Shown here one piece after another: positions 17,095 to 25,965 of a stretch of 64,000 nucleotides of DNA; the stretch's first letter is position 1, and every line of letters starts with the position of its first letter. The DNA is taken from NCBI RefSeq assembly GCF_030954495.1, contig NZ_JAVHUW010000072.1:1-64000 (forward strand). Direction: 5' to 3'. Both the position numbers and the translations under genes were made by a program. This DNA is from Candidatus Desulfosporosinus nitrosoreducens (GTDB taxonomy: Bacteria > Bacillota > Desulfitobacteriia > Desulfitobacteriales > Desulfitobacteriaceae). The notes beneath the pieces were generated by a model. That model was not told the origin of the DNA and ran no database searches. It worked only from the letters and a program-made list of their open reading frames with translations.

Positions 17095-18483
17095 ATGTCT
17101 GATTACTCAATACGCAGATATCGTCAGAGTCTAATTCTTGGTCTCATTGGTGTGGTCAAAAAACTATTTCCAAGCGAACAGCTTAAAATTACTCACTCCA
17201 TACTTGACGGAGTTTATTGTGAGCTCGACGACTCCATACTTTCCTCAAGAGAAGTCGCCAAGATAGAGGAGGATTTAAAGCGTTGGGTAGACGCCGATCA
17301 AGCCATTTCTTACGAAAAAGGGCCGGATCGCTTATATCATTGCAGTTTTGACAGTCTTGAAATAAAAACGATTTATCCCCCTCTCGAACGGGCAGGCTCC
17401 TTAAAGTACTTTCAATTGATCCATTTTCCTCCCGGTTTTATCCTGCTATTTCCTAACGCCAACCATCCCGAAACACTGGCTCCCTTTGTGCCTCCGGAAA
17501 AGCTTTCCGCAACCTTTTCCGAAACCCAGCGCTGGCTGGAGAATTTGCATCTGGCCAAGGTGCAGGATGTAAATTCGATCATCTCCGCTGACGGCTCGCA
17601 AGACCTTATCTGCCTGGCCGAAGCCTTGCACGAGAAGAAAATATCCTCCATTGCCGACCGGATCTTTGAGCAGCGGTGCAATATCCGCCTTATCCTGATA
17701 TCCGGCCCCTCTTCTTCGGGAAAAACGACCTTCGCCCAACGATTGTCAACCCAGCTTCGGGTCAATGGCCTGCGTCCCCTGGCCCTTTCCCTCGACAATT
17801 ACTTCCTTTCCCGTGACGAAACTCCTCTTGACGCCAATGGTCAATATGATTTCGAGTCCTTAAACGCCTTAGATCTGCCCTTACTGGCAGCTCATTTGAA
17901 TGCTCTCATTCGAGGGGAAAATGTCGAAACCCCAATTTATGATTTTGTCAACGGCCGGCGGTCCCCCGTTGGCAAGTCAATGCACCTGAGTTCCGACGAG
18001 ATTCTGGTTATTGAAGGAATTCATGCTCTCAATCCTTGTTTAGTCCCTTCCCTTGATCGCAACCAAATGTTTAAGATCTATGTCAGCGCCTTATTTGAAC
18101 TCAACATTGATAACTATAACCGAGTCCCTACCACAGAAGTGCGGCTTATCCGCCGTATCGTCAGAGACAACCAGTTTCGCGGCATTAATCCTGAACGGAC
18201 ACTCGGTCAATGGGAGAGTGTGCGGCGCGGAGAAAACAACAATATCTTCCCCTATCAGGAAGAAGCAGACGTCATGTTCAACTCCAGCCTTTTATACGAA
18301 CTAAATGCTTTACGCCCCTATGCCGAACAGTTGCTTGGTTCCATAACTCCAGACTGTGCGTACTATAAAACGGCAACCCATCTCCTGACCTTACTTTCTT
18401 TTTTCAGTCCCTTGGACGTCTCTACGATTCCCTTTACTTCTATTCTCCGGGAATTTCTGGGGGGCAGCACCTATAATGTATAG
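17095..18483 (+). CDS. Uridine kinase-like (PRK/Udk family) nucleoside kinase
   Basis: 462 aa. The C-terminal two thirds form a P-loop kinase: Walker A GPSSSGKTTFAQRL (about 203-216), SLDNYFLSRDETPLD, YDFESLNALDL and EILVIEGIHALNP, all typical of uridine kinase/phosphoribulokinase. The N-terminal ~190 residues resemble the region before the kinase in the longer Firmicutes nucleoside kinases that also carry TGS/tRNA-synthetase-like domains, but no TGS domain is recognisable. It probably phosphorylates a nucleoside; the substrate is uncertain. It has its own promoter and terminator. Confidence 0.82.
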   Translation: MSDYSIRRYRQSLILGLIGVVKKLFPSEQLKITHSILDGVYCELDDSILSSREVAKIEEDLKRWVDADQAISYEKGPDRLYHCSFDSLEIKTIYPPLERAGSLKYFQLIHFPPGFILLFPNANHPETLAPFVPPEKLSATFSETQRWLENLHLAKVQDVNSIISADGSQDLICLAEALHEKKISSIADRIFEQRCNIRLILISGPSSSGKTTFAQRLSTQLRVNGLRPLALSLDNYFLSRDETPLDANGQYDFESLNALDLPLLAAHLNALIRGENVETPIYDFVNGRRSPVGKSMHLSSDEILVIEGIHALNPCLVPSLDRNQMFKIYVSALFELNIDNYNRVPTTEVRLIRRIVRDNQFRGINPERTLGQWESVRRGENNNIFPYQEEADVMFNSSLLYELNALRPYAEQLLGSITPDCAYYKTATHLLTLLSFFSPLDVSTIPFTSILREFLGGSTYNV

Positions 18484-18510
18484 CTTAAAGCTTAAAGTTT
18501 TAAGCTATAC
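18478..18510 (+). repeat. 12-bp inverted repeat over the kinase stop codon
   Basis: GTATAGCTTAAA and its exact complement TTTAAGCTATAC are separated by 9 nt. The first arm spans the TAG stop. There is no T-tract, so it is not a classical terminator; it may stabilise the mRNA 3' end. Confidence 0.6.
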
Positions 18511-18572
18511 ATACGCAATGTCAAAAAGATTTAAACTCACAGCAAGTCATCTCAACATAAAATCCGGTAAAG

Positions 18573-18604
18573 AAAACTCCGCCTGTACCAAGCGGAGTTT
18601 TTTA
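18573..18604 (+). terminator. Terminator of the uridine-kinase-like gene
   Basis: AAAACTCCGC pairs with GCGGAGTTTT and ends in a T run. Confidence 0.85.
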
Positions 18605-18623
18605 ATTCAACTCTAAAATTAAG

Positions 18624-18648
18624 GGAACTGCCTAGGTTTAACAGTTCC
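18624..18648 (-). terminator. mgsA terminator
   Basis: On the minus strand GGAACTGT...CAGTTCC is followed by CTTAATTTT. It faces the terminator of the convergent kinase gene. Confidence 0.65.
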
Positions 18649-18679
18649 GACCTTTAAGCATTTCTTTATTTCTTACAAC

Positions 18680-19090
18680 TTAATGAGTATGCTCAACCTG
18701 GTGCCCGGCCGCTTCTAAACAAAGTTTTACATAAGCCATTAATATTTCCGCACTTTGACGGTTTGTCGCCAGGGGGACATTGTGAACATCACAAACCCGC
18801 AATAAAGCGGCAATGTCCGGTTCATGAGCTTGAGCCGTTAAAGGGTCCCGCAGGAAAATAATCATATCTAAATTCTGTGTGGCGACAAGACTGCCAATTT
18901 GCTGATCTCCTCCGATAGGGCCTGATAAAAGGGCCGTCACCGCCAATCCCACGTGCTGCCGAATCAGTTTGCCGGTTGTTCCCGTCGCCGTTAACTGGCA
19001 CTGCGCCAAAAGTTCTTTATGAGTTTTGGCAAACTCTATCATTTCAGCCTTTTTTTCATCATGGGCAATTAAGGCTATTCTCAAAGTCAT
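18680..19090 (-). CDS. mgsA: Methylglyoxal synthase
   Basis: 136 aa. It converts dihydroxyacetone phosphate to methylglyoxal plus phosphate, a glycolytic bypass under phosphate limitation. IALIAHDEKKAEMIEFA, TGTTGKLI (phosphate binding), SGPIGGDQQIGSLVA and IIFLRDPLTAQAHEPDI (catalytic Asp) are all intact. ATG 19090 follows AAGGGGGAG; the longer frame to 19156 has no similarity. It lies downstream of the GIY-YIG gene. Confidence 0.95.
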   Translation of the reverse strand: MTLRIALIAHDEKKAEMIEFAKTHKELLAQCQLTATGTTGKLIRQHVGLAVTALLSGPIGGDQQIGSLVATQNLDMIIFLRDPLTAQAHEPDIAALLRVCDVHNVPLATNRQSAEILMAYVKLCLEAAGHQVEHTH

Positions 19091-19163
19091 CAACTCCCCC
19101 TTCATAACGCGTATAGAGCACTCATTTTGCCGCTCCAAAATCCTAGCATTGATCATCCTGAAA

Positions 19164-19505
19164 TCATTTAACTTGCTGGGTAATTTCTTGAGTTACTATT
19201 GAAATTCTAAACGTAAGCTTTCGTTTCTCGGCAATTTGCTTAATTTCCCAAGGTTCTTCAATCAAACGGATCTTTTCCCCACGCCTGCATCTCTTGATGG
19301 CATACTCTAAGCGCAAAGCATCACTCCAGGTATCCACCGCCCAGGCCTGAGCTAAGAATACGGGAAGGTGGGACGCCGTATATTTGGCTCCTTGCTTTCG
19401 AGTGCTTTCTCCGTTATGTTCCCGCATTCTCCGTTTGAGGTCTGTAGTTGCTCCTGTGTAGAGCGTATTATCACCACAACAGGCAAGATACACCCAATAT
19501 TCCAT
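19164..19505 (-). CDS. GIY-YIG domain protein (UPF0213 type)
   Basis: 113 aa. The core reads WVYLACCGDNTLYTGATTDLKRRMREHN, the small GIY-YIG nuclease fold of the UPF0213/YhbQ group, with the catalytic Tyr and Arg in place. Role unknown; DNA repair or a structure-specific nuclease is often suggested. The last ~25 residues are a basic tail. AGGAGTGACCT precedes the ATG, which is 3 bp after the mqnA stop, so the two are probably coupled. Confidence 0.85.
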   Translation of the reverse strand: MEYWVYLACCGDNTLYTGATTDLKRRMREHNGESTRKQGAKYTASHLPVFLAQAWAVDTWSDALRLEYAIKRCRRGEKIRLIEEPWEIKQIAEKRKLTFRISIVTQEITQQVK

Positions 19506-19508
19506 AGG

Positions 19509-20327
19509 TCACTCCTGAGGCCAAAACTCGATAACCGGACGGCTTGGCAACAGATGCTGCTCGTAACACAAATCCAAATATTTTTGCAGTCCCGCCATTA
19601 TCGTGGTATCTAAATCGTAGTGAAACTGAGCAAAATAATCCTGCCAAAACTCTAAAGATCCCCCTAGCATCCTTTGGCAGGCCATAACAATATCTCCTAT
19701 GTTATTAAGTGCCTCTGATTTAGCCTCTAATAACAAATGATAAACCGTCTTAAGTTCCGCCGACTGGCGGGCAAGCAGCTTTTTAGGAAAAGCCCAAACT
19801 GCATAAGTCATAGAATGACCTGTCTGTTTTAACCATTCGGCACCAAGATCATAAATAAAGCAATCGGGCTGTTTTTGCGCCGCCTGGATGGCGGAATCAG
19901 CAATTAGGAGTGCCGCATCCGCTTTAGCGAACATAGCCTGTAAATTGGAAGTCATTGTAATATATTCCGGAACAACTCTATAAAACCGGTGAAGTAATAT
20001 CTTCGTCAGGTTGACAGATGTCGCCGACATATCGGTCAAAGCCACAGTCAATCCTCCTAAATTCTCTAACGGGACTTTAGAAAACAAAAGGATAGATCCG
20101 ACGCGTCCTTTGGTAGAAACGGATAAGTTCGGCAGGATCATATAATCCTGCCAATGCTCACCGTAGGAAAAAGCGCTGATTGGCGCCATATCGATCCGGC
20201 CATCGGCCAACATGGCATTATGCCCGGTGGGTTCCGCCGTGACTGACTCCAGAAGCGGATGATCTTTAGGTAAAAAGTAAAACATCGGCAGCATATTTGT
20301 ATTAGGGTTATGTCCAATGCGAATCAT
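19509..20327 (-). CDS. mqnA: Chorismate dehydratase, futalosine menaquinone pathway
   Basis: 272-aa periplasmic-binding-protein fold enzyme of the MqnA/MqnD family. MRIGHNPNTNMLP-like start, PTGHNAMLADGRIDMAPISAFSY and the later GAEWLKQTGHSMTYAVWAF segment are typical of MqnA, which dehydrates chorismate to 3-enolpyruvylbenzoate, the first step of the futalosine route. This suggests menaquinone is made by the futalosine route; menG at 30.2-30.9 kb would supply the last methylation. MqnD is the main alternative. Confidence 0.82.
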   Translation of the reverse strand: MIRIGHNPNTNMLPMFYFLPKDHPLLESVTAEPTGHNAMLADGRIDMAPISAFSYGEHWQDYMILPNLSVSTKGRVGSILLFSKVPLENLGGLTVALTDMSATSVNLTKILLHRFYRVVPEYITMTSNLQAMFAKADAALLIADSAIQAAQKQPDCFIYDLGAEWLKQTGHSMTYAVWAFPKKLLARQSAELKTVYHLLLEAKSEALNNIGDIVMACQRMLGGSLEFWQDYFAQFHYDLDTTIMAGLQKYLDLCYEQHLLPSRPVIEFWPQE

Positions 20328-20388
20328 GCGAATACCCCCATAAGATTATATCCATTCCGGATATGAATGTCTTAATTACTGACCGGGC

Positions 20389-21150
20389 CTACAAGGCAAT
20401 AGGGTTGTGCAGCTCTCCAATAGCCGGAATTTTTACAACGACTTCATCTCCAGGCTGCATCGGTCCAACTCCTTCCGGGGTACCTGTTAACACCACATCT
20501 CCCGGATAGAGCGTCATGACCTGAGATATAAAGCTGATCAATTTAGGTATTGGCGTAATAAAGTATTTCGTATTCGAGGACTGCTTAACATCGCCATTCA
20601 GTAAAAGTTGAATGTCCAAGGCACTCGGATCAATATCTGAAACAATCCAAGGACCTATTGGGCAAAAGGTATCAAACGATTTAGCCCGGGTCCATTGACC
20701 GTCTTTTTTTTGCAAATCTCTTGCAGTGACATCATTAGCACAAGTATAGCCAAAAATAGCCTTTGTTGCTTCCTCCTCTGTCACATCTTTAACCCTTTTA
20801 CCAATAACCACTGCTAATTCAGCTTCAAAATCCATACGCTGACTGATTTTAGGATGAATAATTTTCACTCCGGGTCCAATCACACTGGTTGGGGGTTTGA
20901 TAAATATAACAGGGTCATCAGGTAAGGAATGACCCAATTCTTCGATGTGCAATGCATAATTTAAACCGACACAGACTACTTTGCTTGGCTCAACCGGAGC
21001 TAATAAACGAACTTCTTTAAGGTCTAAAAGGTTATCAGTCAGTTGACGGTTAGGGTCTAAAAAAGTTCTATCCAGCAGTTGAATTTTTTCTCCAGTTACT
21101 ACGCCAAAACCAACTTCGTCTTTGCGATTCATAAAACGTACAAATTTCAT
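20389..21150 (-). CDS. Fumarylacetoacetate hydrolase family protein
   Basis: 253 aa of the FAH superfamily. The metal-binding residues are seen in MDFEAELAVVIGKR (Glu-x-Glu) and NDVTARDLQKKDGQW, and the C-terminal VLTGTPEGVGPMQPGD is characteristic. Relatives are acylpyruvate hydrolases, 2-hydroxyhepta-diene-dioate isomerases or oxaloacetate decarboxylases; the reaction here cannot be assigned. It lies upstream of mqnA on the same strand with a 60-bp gap. Confidence 0.88.
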   Translation of the reverse strand: MKFVRFMNRKDEVGFGVVTGEKIQLLDRTFLDPNRQLTDNLLDLKEVRLLAPVEPSKVVCVGLNYALHIEELGHSLPDDPVIFIKPPTSVIGPGVKIIHPKISQRMDFEAELAVVIGKRVKDVTEEEATKAIFGYTCANDVTARDLQKKDGQWTRAKSFDTFCPIGPWIVSDIDPSALDIQLLLNGDVKQSSNTKYFITPIPKLISFISQVMTLYPGDVVLTGTPEGVGPMQPGDEVVVKIPAIGELHNPIAL

Positions 21151-21250
21151 GCATATCGACCCTTTCTATTTTCTGATGGACTTGCCTATCCTATTCTCCT
21201 CTGACGTAAATTTCCTTCTCGCGGGAATCAGGCACTGCCCGTAATAACGG

Positions 21251-21895
21251 TTATGGTTCGGCAATATCCTCCTGAAACATCTTGCAAACGGCTGCGACAG
21301 GACACTCTGCACAATTTGGCTTTCGGGCGGCACAGATTCTCCTGCCCAAAAAGATCAAAAGGTGATGAAGCGTCGACCAACGCTCGCGCGGAAAAGCCTC
21401 CATTAACTCTTGTTCAACCTTTTCCGGAGTGTTCCCTGCGGCTAATCCCAAACGGTGAGCCACTCGAAAAACATGGGTATCAACCGCTAAAGCCGGAATG
21501 CCAAAGGCATTGCTCACGACCACATTCGCTGTTTTACGCCCTACACCGGGAAGTCTCCTTAGCAATTCTATATCTTCCGGAACCTTTCCCCCATATTCGT
21601 CACTAAGAATTTGAGAAGCGGCCAGGATATTTTTTGCTTTATTATGATAAAGTCCCAGCGAATGGATTTTGTTTTCCAGTTCTTTTAACCCCAGGGCTAT
21701 AATGCCCTCAGGCGTATTCGCCTCGGAAAATAAGACGGCGGTGACCTGGTTTACCCTCTCATCAGTGCATTGGGCAGATAACATGGTTGCAATTAAAAGT
21801 TCAAAAGGAGTTTGAAACTCCAGCTCACAGTGAGCTCCCGGGAACTCTTTCTGCAAAGCTTCAAAGATAAACTCTGAATTCGAAATATTGGTCAT
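21251..21895 (-). CDS. nth: Endonuclease III
   Basis: 214-aa base-excision-repair glycosylase/AP lyase for oxidised pyrimidines. The helix-hairpin-helix LPGVGRKTANVVVSNAF holds the catalytic Lys, AVDTHVFRVAHRLG holds the Asp, and CAARKPNCAECPVAAVC is the 4Fe-4S loop with C-x6-C-x2-C-x5-C spacing. Length is normal. Confidence 0.96.
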   Translation of the reverse strand: MTNISNSEFIFEALQKEFPGAHCELEFQTPFELLIATMLSAQCTDERVNQVTAVLFSEANTPEGIIALGLKELENKIHSLGLYHNKAKNILAASQILSDEYGGKVPEDIELLRRLPGVGRKTANVVVSNAFGIPALAVDTHVFRVAHRLGLAAGNTPEKVEQELMEAFPRERWSTLHHLLIFLGRRICAARKPNCAECPVAAVCKMFQEDIAEP

Positions 21896-21922
21896 TCTCT
21901 CCTCGATTCCTCCATCGTCGTA

Positions 21923-22981
21923 TTAAGAGATAACTTCCTCAATAAATATGGTTCGTTTTTCCACCATATCATATTCTTTAGCGGTGTTCAAACCGAATTC
22001 CGATTCATCAAAGACTCGAACAACCGGCCGGACAGGCATGCTCAAATTCTGATCGACAACAACCCCGATTTCACCCGTGTTTAATTTCACCGTAACTCCG
22101 GTTGGATAAGCGGCAATGTTCCTGAGAAAAAGGCGCACCATTTCCAAAGGATAGAGGCTCCCGGCCAGTCCCATGAGAATCTCACAGGCCTCATGCGGCA
22201 TTACACGTTTCACACCACTATGGTCTGAAGTGAACTTGTCATAGAGATCGACTATCCCCACGATTTGGGCCAAAGGATGAATCTCTCCTTCTTTGAGACG
22301 CCTTGGATACCCTGTGCCGTTCATGTGCTCATGATGCTGAAAAGCAATATGGGCGATAACTAAATTAAGGTCCTTGCGTTTCCTGAGGTCGTCAAAGCCG
22401 AGAGTGGTATGCGTTTTAAGCAATTCTACTTCTTCGGGAGTTAAATTATCCACCTCATTGATGAGCTTCGGATCTAGCTGGACTTTGCCGATATCATGCA
22501 ATAGCGCTCCAATTGCCAAGGATTCAAGTTTCTCCTGCTCTAAAAACATGGCCTTGCCCAGAACCGTAGCAAGCACACATACATTCACGGAATGGGCAAA
22601 CATTTGGTTGTCCAAACTGCGCATATCCATCATATTCACAAGAATATCTTTTTTGAATAGTATCTCTTGAACAATATTGTTGATTACCCTTTTTAATTCG
22701 AAGCCATTAAGATCCTTGCCTAAACGAACGGCCCGAGTGCTTTTTTCCAAGATCTCCATCGCTTCACGCCGATGTTCTTCAGAAATAACATCTTCAACCA
22801 CGACATCATTAAAGCGCTCATCTTCGATATAGACAATGGAAATTCCCATGTCCCTTAATTTGGCAATATACAAAGAAGTCAGCTTAACCCCTTTACCTAA
22901 GAGAACTCTTCCTGAGCTTGAATAAATGGTCTTTCCCAAAATATCACCAATTGTTAATGTCTTGACACTTATTTGCCGCAC
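21923..22981 (-). CDS. HD-GYP domain protein, probable c-di-GMP phosphodiesterase
   Basis: 352 aa. An N-terminal ~60-residue region (VKTLTIGDILGKTIYSSSGRVLLGKG) resembles the domain that precedes many HD-GYP modules. The catalytic core has ALLHDIGKVQLD (HD pair) and FQHHEHMNGTGYPRRL (HHExxxGxGYP), which together define HD-GYP enzymes that hydrolyse cyclic di-GMP. It could balance the GGDEF cyclase at 27 kb. The start is GTG 22981 with AAAGGAG 12 nt upstream, a rather long spacing. Confidence 0.9.
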   Translation of the reverse strand: MRQISVKTLTIGDILGKTIYSSSGRVLLGKGVKLTSLYIAKLRDMGISIVYIEDERFNDVVVEDVISEEHRREAMEILEKSTRAVRLGKDLNGFELKRVINNIVQEILFKKDILVNMMDMRSLDNQMFAHSVNVCVLATVLGKAMFLEQEKLESLAIGALLHDIGKVQLDPKLINEVDNLTPEEVELLKTHTTLGFDDLRKRKDLNLVIAHIAFQHHEHMNGTGYPRRLKEGEIHPLAQIVGIVDLYDKFTSDHSGVKRVMPHEACEILMGLAGSLYPLEMVRLFLRNIAAYPTGVTVKLNTGEIGVVVDQNLSMPVRPVVRVFDESEFGLNTAKEYDMVEKRTIFIEEVIS

Positions 22982-23109
22982 TTAGATATTGGCTCCTTTC
23001 TCTAAACCTGCTGAATTACTTTGAGTTACGGAAATATGATGACGAATTTGAGCCCTGGGGGTATACTTGAAGAGGCGTACGTTTAAATTGGCATAAGCGA
23101 GGTATCGGT

Positions 23110-23862
23110 ATGTGGCTTAATCTTTTCATTATCTGTATTCTGGGCTTTTTAGCTGCGGCTATCGACGCAATTGCCGGAGGCGGCGGTCTCATAAGTCTTC
23201 CCGCCCTGCTAATGATTGGGGTTCCTCCTCATCTGGCCCTGGGAACCAACAAATTTGCGGCTTCCATGGCTTCCTTAAACAGTTCCATTACCTTTGCGCG
23301 TTCCGGTAAAGTCCATACCTCCTTAGTTAAGTGGCAAATACCGTTTACTTTTATTGGGGCAGCACTTGGAGTTTGGGCTGTACTCAGTGTCAGTTCCGAG
23401 TTCCTGAATAAAGCGGTTTTAGTTTTGATTTTAATCGTTGGAATTTATACTTTGCTTCACAAAAATCTAGGCATGGAAAATAAATTTCAAGGATTACATC
23501 CCTTTAATCTAGGCGTGGGTTGTTTTTTCGCTTTGGCCTTGGGATTCTACGACGGCTTCTTCGGGCCGGGGACAGGCTCTTTCTTAATATTCTCTTTTAT
23601 TGCCTTTTTCGGTTTCGATTTCGTCACTGCTTCGGCAAATTCCAAAGTGTTAAACTTCGGCAGTAATTTTGTTTCACTTTTATTATTTGCCTGGAACGGC
23701 AAAATTCTTTTTTCATACGGAATTCCCATGGCTCTTTTCATGATTTTCGGTTCTCTGGTCGGTACAAGACTCGCCATACGCCGGGGTGCCGTCCTTGTAA
23801 AGCCTATTTTTATCACAATGTCTCTCTTGGTGGCTGTTAAACTAATTTATCAGTATGTGTAA
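23110..23862 (+). CDS. TSUP (TauE/SafE) family membrane transporter
   Basis: 250 aa with about 8 membrane helices. The repeat motifs GGGGLISLPALLMIGVPPHLALGTNKFAA and GFYDGFFGPGTGSFLIFSF are diagnostic of the TSUP family, whose members move sulfite, sulfoacetate or other sulfur anions and organic acids. The substrate is not readable. It diverges from the HD-GYP gene and converges on vanW. Confidence 0.9.
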   Translation: MWLNLFIICILGFLAAAIDAIAGGGGLISLPALLMIGVPPHLALGTNKFAASMASLNSSITFARSGKVHTSLVKWQIPFTFIGAALGVWAVLSVSSEFLNKAVLVLILIVGIYTLLHKNLGMENKFQGLHPFNLGVGCFFALALGFYDGFFGPGTGSFLIFSFIAFFGFDFVTASANSKVLNFGSNFVSLLLFAWNGKILFSYGIPMALFMIFGSLVGTRLAIRRGAVLVKPIFITMSLLVAVKLIYQYV

Positions 23863-23926
23863 GAAGCAAATTAAAGTAATCTAGTGCTTTTAGTATATAC
23901 TATATTCTCTGACCGGAAAATAGAGC

Positions 23927-23968
23927 GCTCCCTAGTCTAAGGCCTTGGTACCTTTTTGACTAGGGAGC
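23927..23968. terminator. Hairpin between convergent TSUP and VanW genes
   Basis: Perfect 11-bp arms (GCTCCCTAGTC / GACTAGGGAGC) with a 20-nt loop. T-tracts are weak on both sides, so it is a probable bidirectional terminator. Confidence 0.55.
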
Positions 23969-24021
23969 CTCGCTAAGATCCCAAAATATTTGTTCCGCCT
24001 ATCAATCTTAACCTAGGAAAG

Positions 24022-25140
24022 CTACTTTAGATCTGTGTCTGAATCGCTGGGGCGTATTGGATAACCATCCGGTTCCGCAAGGACAGGGTGGGAAGCATCA
24101 GCCACCCCGAACAGACGGATTCTCAACGAATTATCAACTGCGCGCGCACTGATTAGCAGATAACCGCCTGTATCGTTTTGGAAACGAAAATCCAGCAGCC
24201 CATAAGCGACGGTGGCATCTTGCCCCTTTAATACATAAGATACAGGCAAAGAGTGACTATGCTTCTCCTCCACTTTCAATTTTGCCTGGCGTACAGCTTG
24301 AAATAATGTGCTGGAATCCTGACAGACACCTCCGCCATCTCCTTTAACCACTTCTTGATCCACAAAAATATAGGCAGGCAGGTATCCTACGGCTTCCGTC
24401 CGTTCTCCCACAACATTGTTAAATGAAAAAATCTCACCGGGTGCAATCAGATGATTATCCAAGGCATTGGCCGCTAAACGCACATTTTTAGTTCGGGGAG
24501 CATCTTCTGGGTTAAAATAAGTGGTATAATCCCCCAAGACATCCTTAACCTCAGCAATCTTTATTGGATCAGGCTGAACCGGGATTGCCCGAACCACCGC
24601 TTCAACTTGTTTGTGTAAATGTTCGCCAGCAATTTTCTGCCAAGTTGCTTCAATATCTAAATTCAGGCCTCTTTCTCCGGCTGTCTTGTCCAAGTGACGA
24701 TTGGCATAGGAAATAGTGGCCGGAAGCATTGGTTTATTAATCTGTGTACTTATTGTCTTTAATTGACTAACTATGTCTTCTTGATCTAAATCCAGGTTCG
24801 GCTTCAAAACCGGTTTACGAGTTAAACTTTGCAAAACATCCACAAGCCAAACCCCTGAAGTGTGAGGGAAGATTGAGTCTAGCCAGCTGTCGATTTTAGT
24901 ATAAGATCGATCTAATTTCAGGGGAAAAACCTTCCCTTGATAGATGACAGCATCCGGTATCTCCTCTTTTAATTTAGAGGCAACTTCGGCTCGACTTAAA
25001 CCGGAAAAGTCCTGACCCCAAATTGTTAAACCTGACGGCGCCCGATCATGTGTGCTTCCATAGGCCACAACGCTTCCCAGGCTTAAGGTTACACAGAATT
25101 GAACCAGTAGCGCAGTCAGAATGAACCCAGCCTTTTTCAT
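24022..25140 (-). CDS. VanW family protein
   Basis: 372 aa, secreted or anchored by an N-terminal signal (residues 1-29). A peptidoglycan-binding-like region covers about 40-210. The C-terminal VanW domain has YTTYFNP, NALDNHLIAPGEIFSFNNVVGERT and the GDGGGVCQDSSTLFQAV cysteine motif. VanW was named from a vancomycin-resistance cluster, but such proteins are widespread in spore formers and their role is unknown. Last of a three-gene minus-strand cluster. Confidence 0.88.
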   Translation of the reverse strand: MKKAGFILTALLVQFCVTLSLGSVVAYGSTHDRAPSGLTIWGQDFSGLSRAEVASKLKEEIPDAVIYQGKVFPLKLDRSYTKIDSWLDSIFPHTSGVWLVDVLQSLTRKPVLKPNLDLDQEDIVSQLKTISTQINKPMLPATISYANRHLDKTAGERGLNLDIEATWQKIAGEHLHKQVEAVVRAIPVQPDPIKIAEVKDVLGDYTTYFNPEDAPRTKNVRLAANALDNHLIAPGEIFSFNNVVGERTEAVGYLPAYIFVDQEVVKGDGGGVCQDSSTLFQAVRQAKLKVEEKHSHSLPVSYVLKGQDATVAYGLLDFRFQNDTGGYLLISARAVDNSLRIRLFGVADASHPVLAEPDGYPIRPSDSDTDLK

Positions 25141-25155
25141 CTGTTTTTTAGTTCC

Positions 25156-25950
25156 TTAATTTTTCTGTAAGTGGGAGGTAATTTCCATCAAAGTGCTTCT
25201 CGTCTTAATAAAGGCTATCATTCCCGGTGTTATTTGTTCACCTGCCCTCAAAACATCTCCATTGTCCAGGATGATATCTTTCTCAACCCCTTTGCCGATA
25301 AAATATTGCAATTGACGTTGTTCAAAAAGATTAAATCCTGCTTCTACCTCAGTTTCTTGGGAAACAGGCTCTTCTTCAGGCTCTGAATCGGGTTCAGGTT
25401 CGGATTCAAGTTCAGATTCAAAGGCTGCGGTTTGAGAAAGGTCCGAGTCCACACTTTCCGGCTGCCTGGTCTCCTCCCTGACCAGTGCAGGAGAGCCTTC
25501 CACAATCAGCAATTCTTTGCCTAAAGTAATTACTTGCTCAGCTTCAATTTCTTGCCCCGCCCCATCAGCTTCAAAAATACACTTGGCAATTCGGCCTGTT
25601 TCTTCATCAATCAGAATTTCCGTAACTTCTCCAATCAGCTGTCCCTTTTTAGTCAATACTTTAGTCCCTATAACACGGGTGCTTAAATTCAACAGCTTCT
25701 GGGCTTCAACATTTTGGGCAACATCTTGAATCACTCCGGGATGAGGAATAGTAATGGCAAATTCGCCCAAACCTAAAATATCCGCAAAAGCAATGATCTT
25801 GGCGCCAAAATAATCCGTGGGCTGATCAACAATCACAAAGTCTAACGTTTTCCCTTGTGGGTTAAGAACAAAATCCTTCACGACACCTATTTGTGTACCA
25901 TCTGAGATACTAATAATTCTTAACCCAATAATTTCTTTTGATGGTTTCAT
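25156..25950 (-). CDS. PRC-barrel domain protein
   Basis: 264 aa. Two PRC-barrel units (about 1-75 and 85-150) start with IIGLRIISISDGTQIGVVKD and VIGTKVLTKKGQLIGEVTE. An acidic low-complexity linker of Ser-Glu-Pro repeats (about 170-205) and a C-terminal ~55-residue module follow. PRC-barrels occur in RimM and photosynthetic reaction-centre proteins and bind proteins or RNA. Function here is unknown. It lies between the membrane-protein gene and vanW. Confidence 0.82.
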   Translation of the reverse strand: MKPSKEIIGLRIISISDGTQIGVVKDFVLNPQGKTLDFVIVDQPTDYFGAKIIAFADILGLGEFAITIPHPGVIQDVAQNVEAQKLLNLSTRVIGTKVLTKKGQLIGEVTEILIDEETGRIAKCIFEADGAGQEIEAEQVITLGKELLIVEGSPALVREETRQPESVDSDLSQTAAFESELESEPEPDSEPEEEPVSQETEVEAGFNLFEQRQLQYFIGKGVEKDIILDNGDVLRAGEQITPGMIAFIKTRSTLMEITSHLQKN

Positions 25951-25965
25951 TTATAAACCAGCCCC

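Noticed and set aside
18478..18510. Inverted repeat over the kinase stop as the main terminator
   Set aside because: It lacks a T-tract, and a strong terminator lies at 18573-18604.
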